Positions 63,601 through 64,000 of a DNA stretch of 64,000 nt are shown in pieces. The notes beneath the pieces are model-generated. The model was given only the letters and a program-made list of their open reading frames with translations. It had not been told where the DNA came from and ran no database searches. Each line of letters starts with the position of its first letter. The stretch's first letter is position 1. This DNA comes from Cololabis saira (taxonomy: Eukaryota > Chordata > Actinopteri > Beloniformes > Belonidae). The stretch spans positions 19,319,017-19,383,016 of the forward strand of contig NC_084587.1 in assembly GCF_033807715.1 (NCBI RefSeq), in the 5' to 3' direction. Made by a program: the position numbers and the translations under genes.

Positions 63601-64000
63601 TCTGGTTTGAGTACCTCAAATAATGTTCGTAGTATTATTCTGTTAAAGGTCATCTAGTACCATGATGGCCTCTTGAAGTCAAGAGGAAGTTCATAAAAGG
63701 TCTGGGGTTCAACCTAATTCCACCACGTGGATTCAAGTAAGATTCAATATTGGAAAAATTAAACAATTTCCTCTGGCGATTGGATATGGGGCAGAATAGA
63801 GTATGACAGAATCCTTGAGGACTTTTAGATGTGACATGGTTCTCAGGGAATAAGATAGATACAGACACTGCTTTCAAGGTGGACCATGGAGGGTCGCTCT
63901 CTGCAGCCATAGACAGCTGCATCGTAGTTTATATGTAAAGGTCCAATGGTAAAATAATAAACTGAGCGGCTCAAGTCCTCCTTTGTTCTGCCTAGATAGT
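60689..64000. other. intergenic sequence, nothing recognised
   Basis: AT-rich. Open frames up to 94 codons (for example 61687-61971 plus and 63922-63650 minus) show no family I know and no supporting splice sites. No repeat ends were identified. Confidence 0.5.

Noticed and set aside
63384..63922. Two adjacent minus-strand frames at the right edge that could be a decayed coding region
   Set aside because: The peptides resemble no family I know, and the frames are short and separated by stops.

Overview
The window is vertebrate nuclear DNA, almost certainly from a teleost fish. It is AT-rich, with short exons in long introns, GT/AG splice sites and long microsatellites. Its repeats are families typical of fish genomes: Helitron-like elements, hAT, PIF-Harbinger-like and TTAA-flanked MITEs, Tc1, L2- and RTE/Rex3-like LINE tails, and tRNA-derived SINEs. 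I cannot name the species.

Only one gene is firmly supported. It is RNF24, a single-pass membrane RING-H2 E3 ubiquitin ligase, on the minus strand. Five coding exons (16313-16171, 12820-12778, 12162-12121, 5231-5152, 1940-1799) join in phase to exactly 150 codons (149 residues plus stop). They give a complete protein with an N-terminal membrane helix and an intact C3H2C3 RING. A probable non-coding first exon ends at a good splice donor at 32850, which makes intron 1 about 16.5 kb and puts the promoter near 33.0-33.1 kb. The 3'UTR fills the left edge of the window.

Layout. 1-1798: RNF24 3'UTR. 1799-16320: RNF24 coding exons; the introns hold two TGACGTCA-bearing MITEs, a Helitron-like element, two SINEs and a 202-bp CA array. 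16321-32849: intron 1, with LINE tails, an hAT MITE with a perfect 8-bp target duplication, an internally deleted Tc1 element and other MITEs. 32850-33103: probable first exon and promoter. 33104-35730: dense repeats, including a 67-bp-arm hairpin, an L2 fragment, a 750-bp GGAA array, and a GC-rich block (34354-34720) that is open in several frames but not recognised. 35730-41740: mostly unique sequence with one speculative TATA plus first-exon candidate at 38.24-38.40 kb. 41742-50734: a nested repeat mosaic of Helitron-like copies, a broken hAT transposase, L2 tails and modules present twice. 50735-64000: largely unannotated, with a 182-bp solo LTR-like element, an RTE-like fragment, a TTAA-flanked MITE containing a 30-bp perfect palindrome, and a possible orphan exon at 59.36 kb.

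No clear new multi-gene system is present. The most unusual structures are the inverted-duplicate Helitron-like element with a 3' terminus at each end, the shared CRE palindrome in three unrelated MITEs, and the twice-occurring composite modules at 42.5-50.1 kb.
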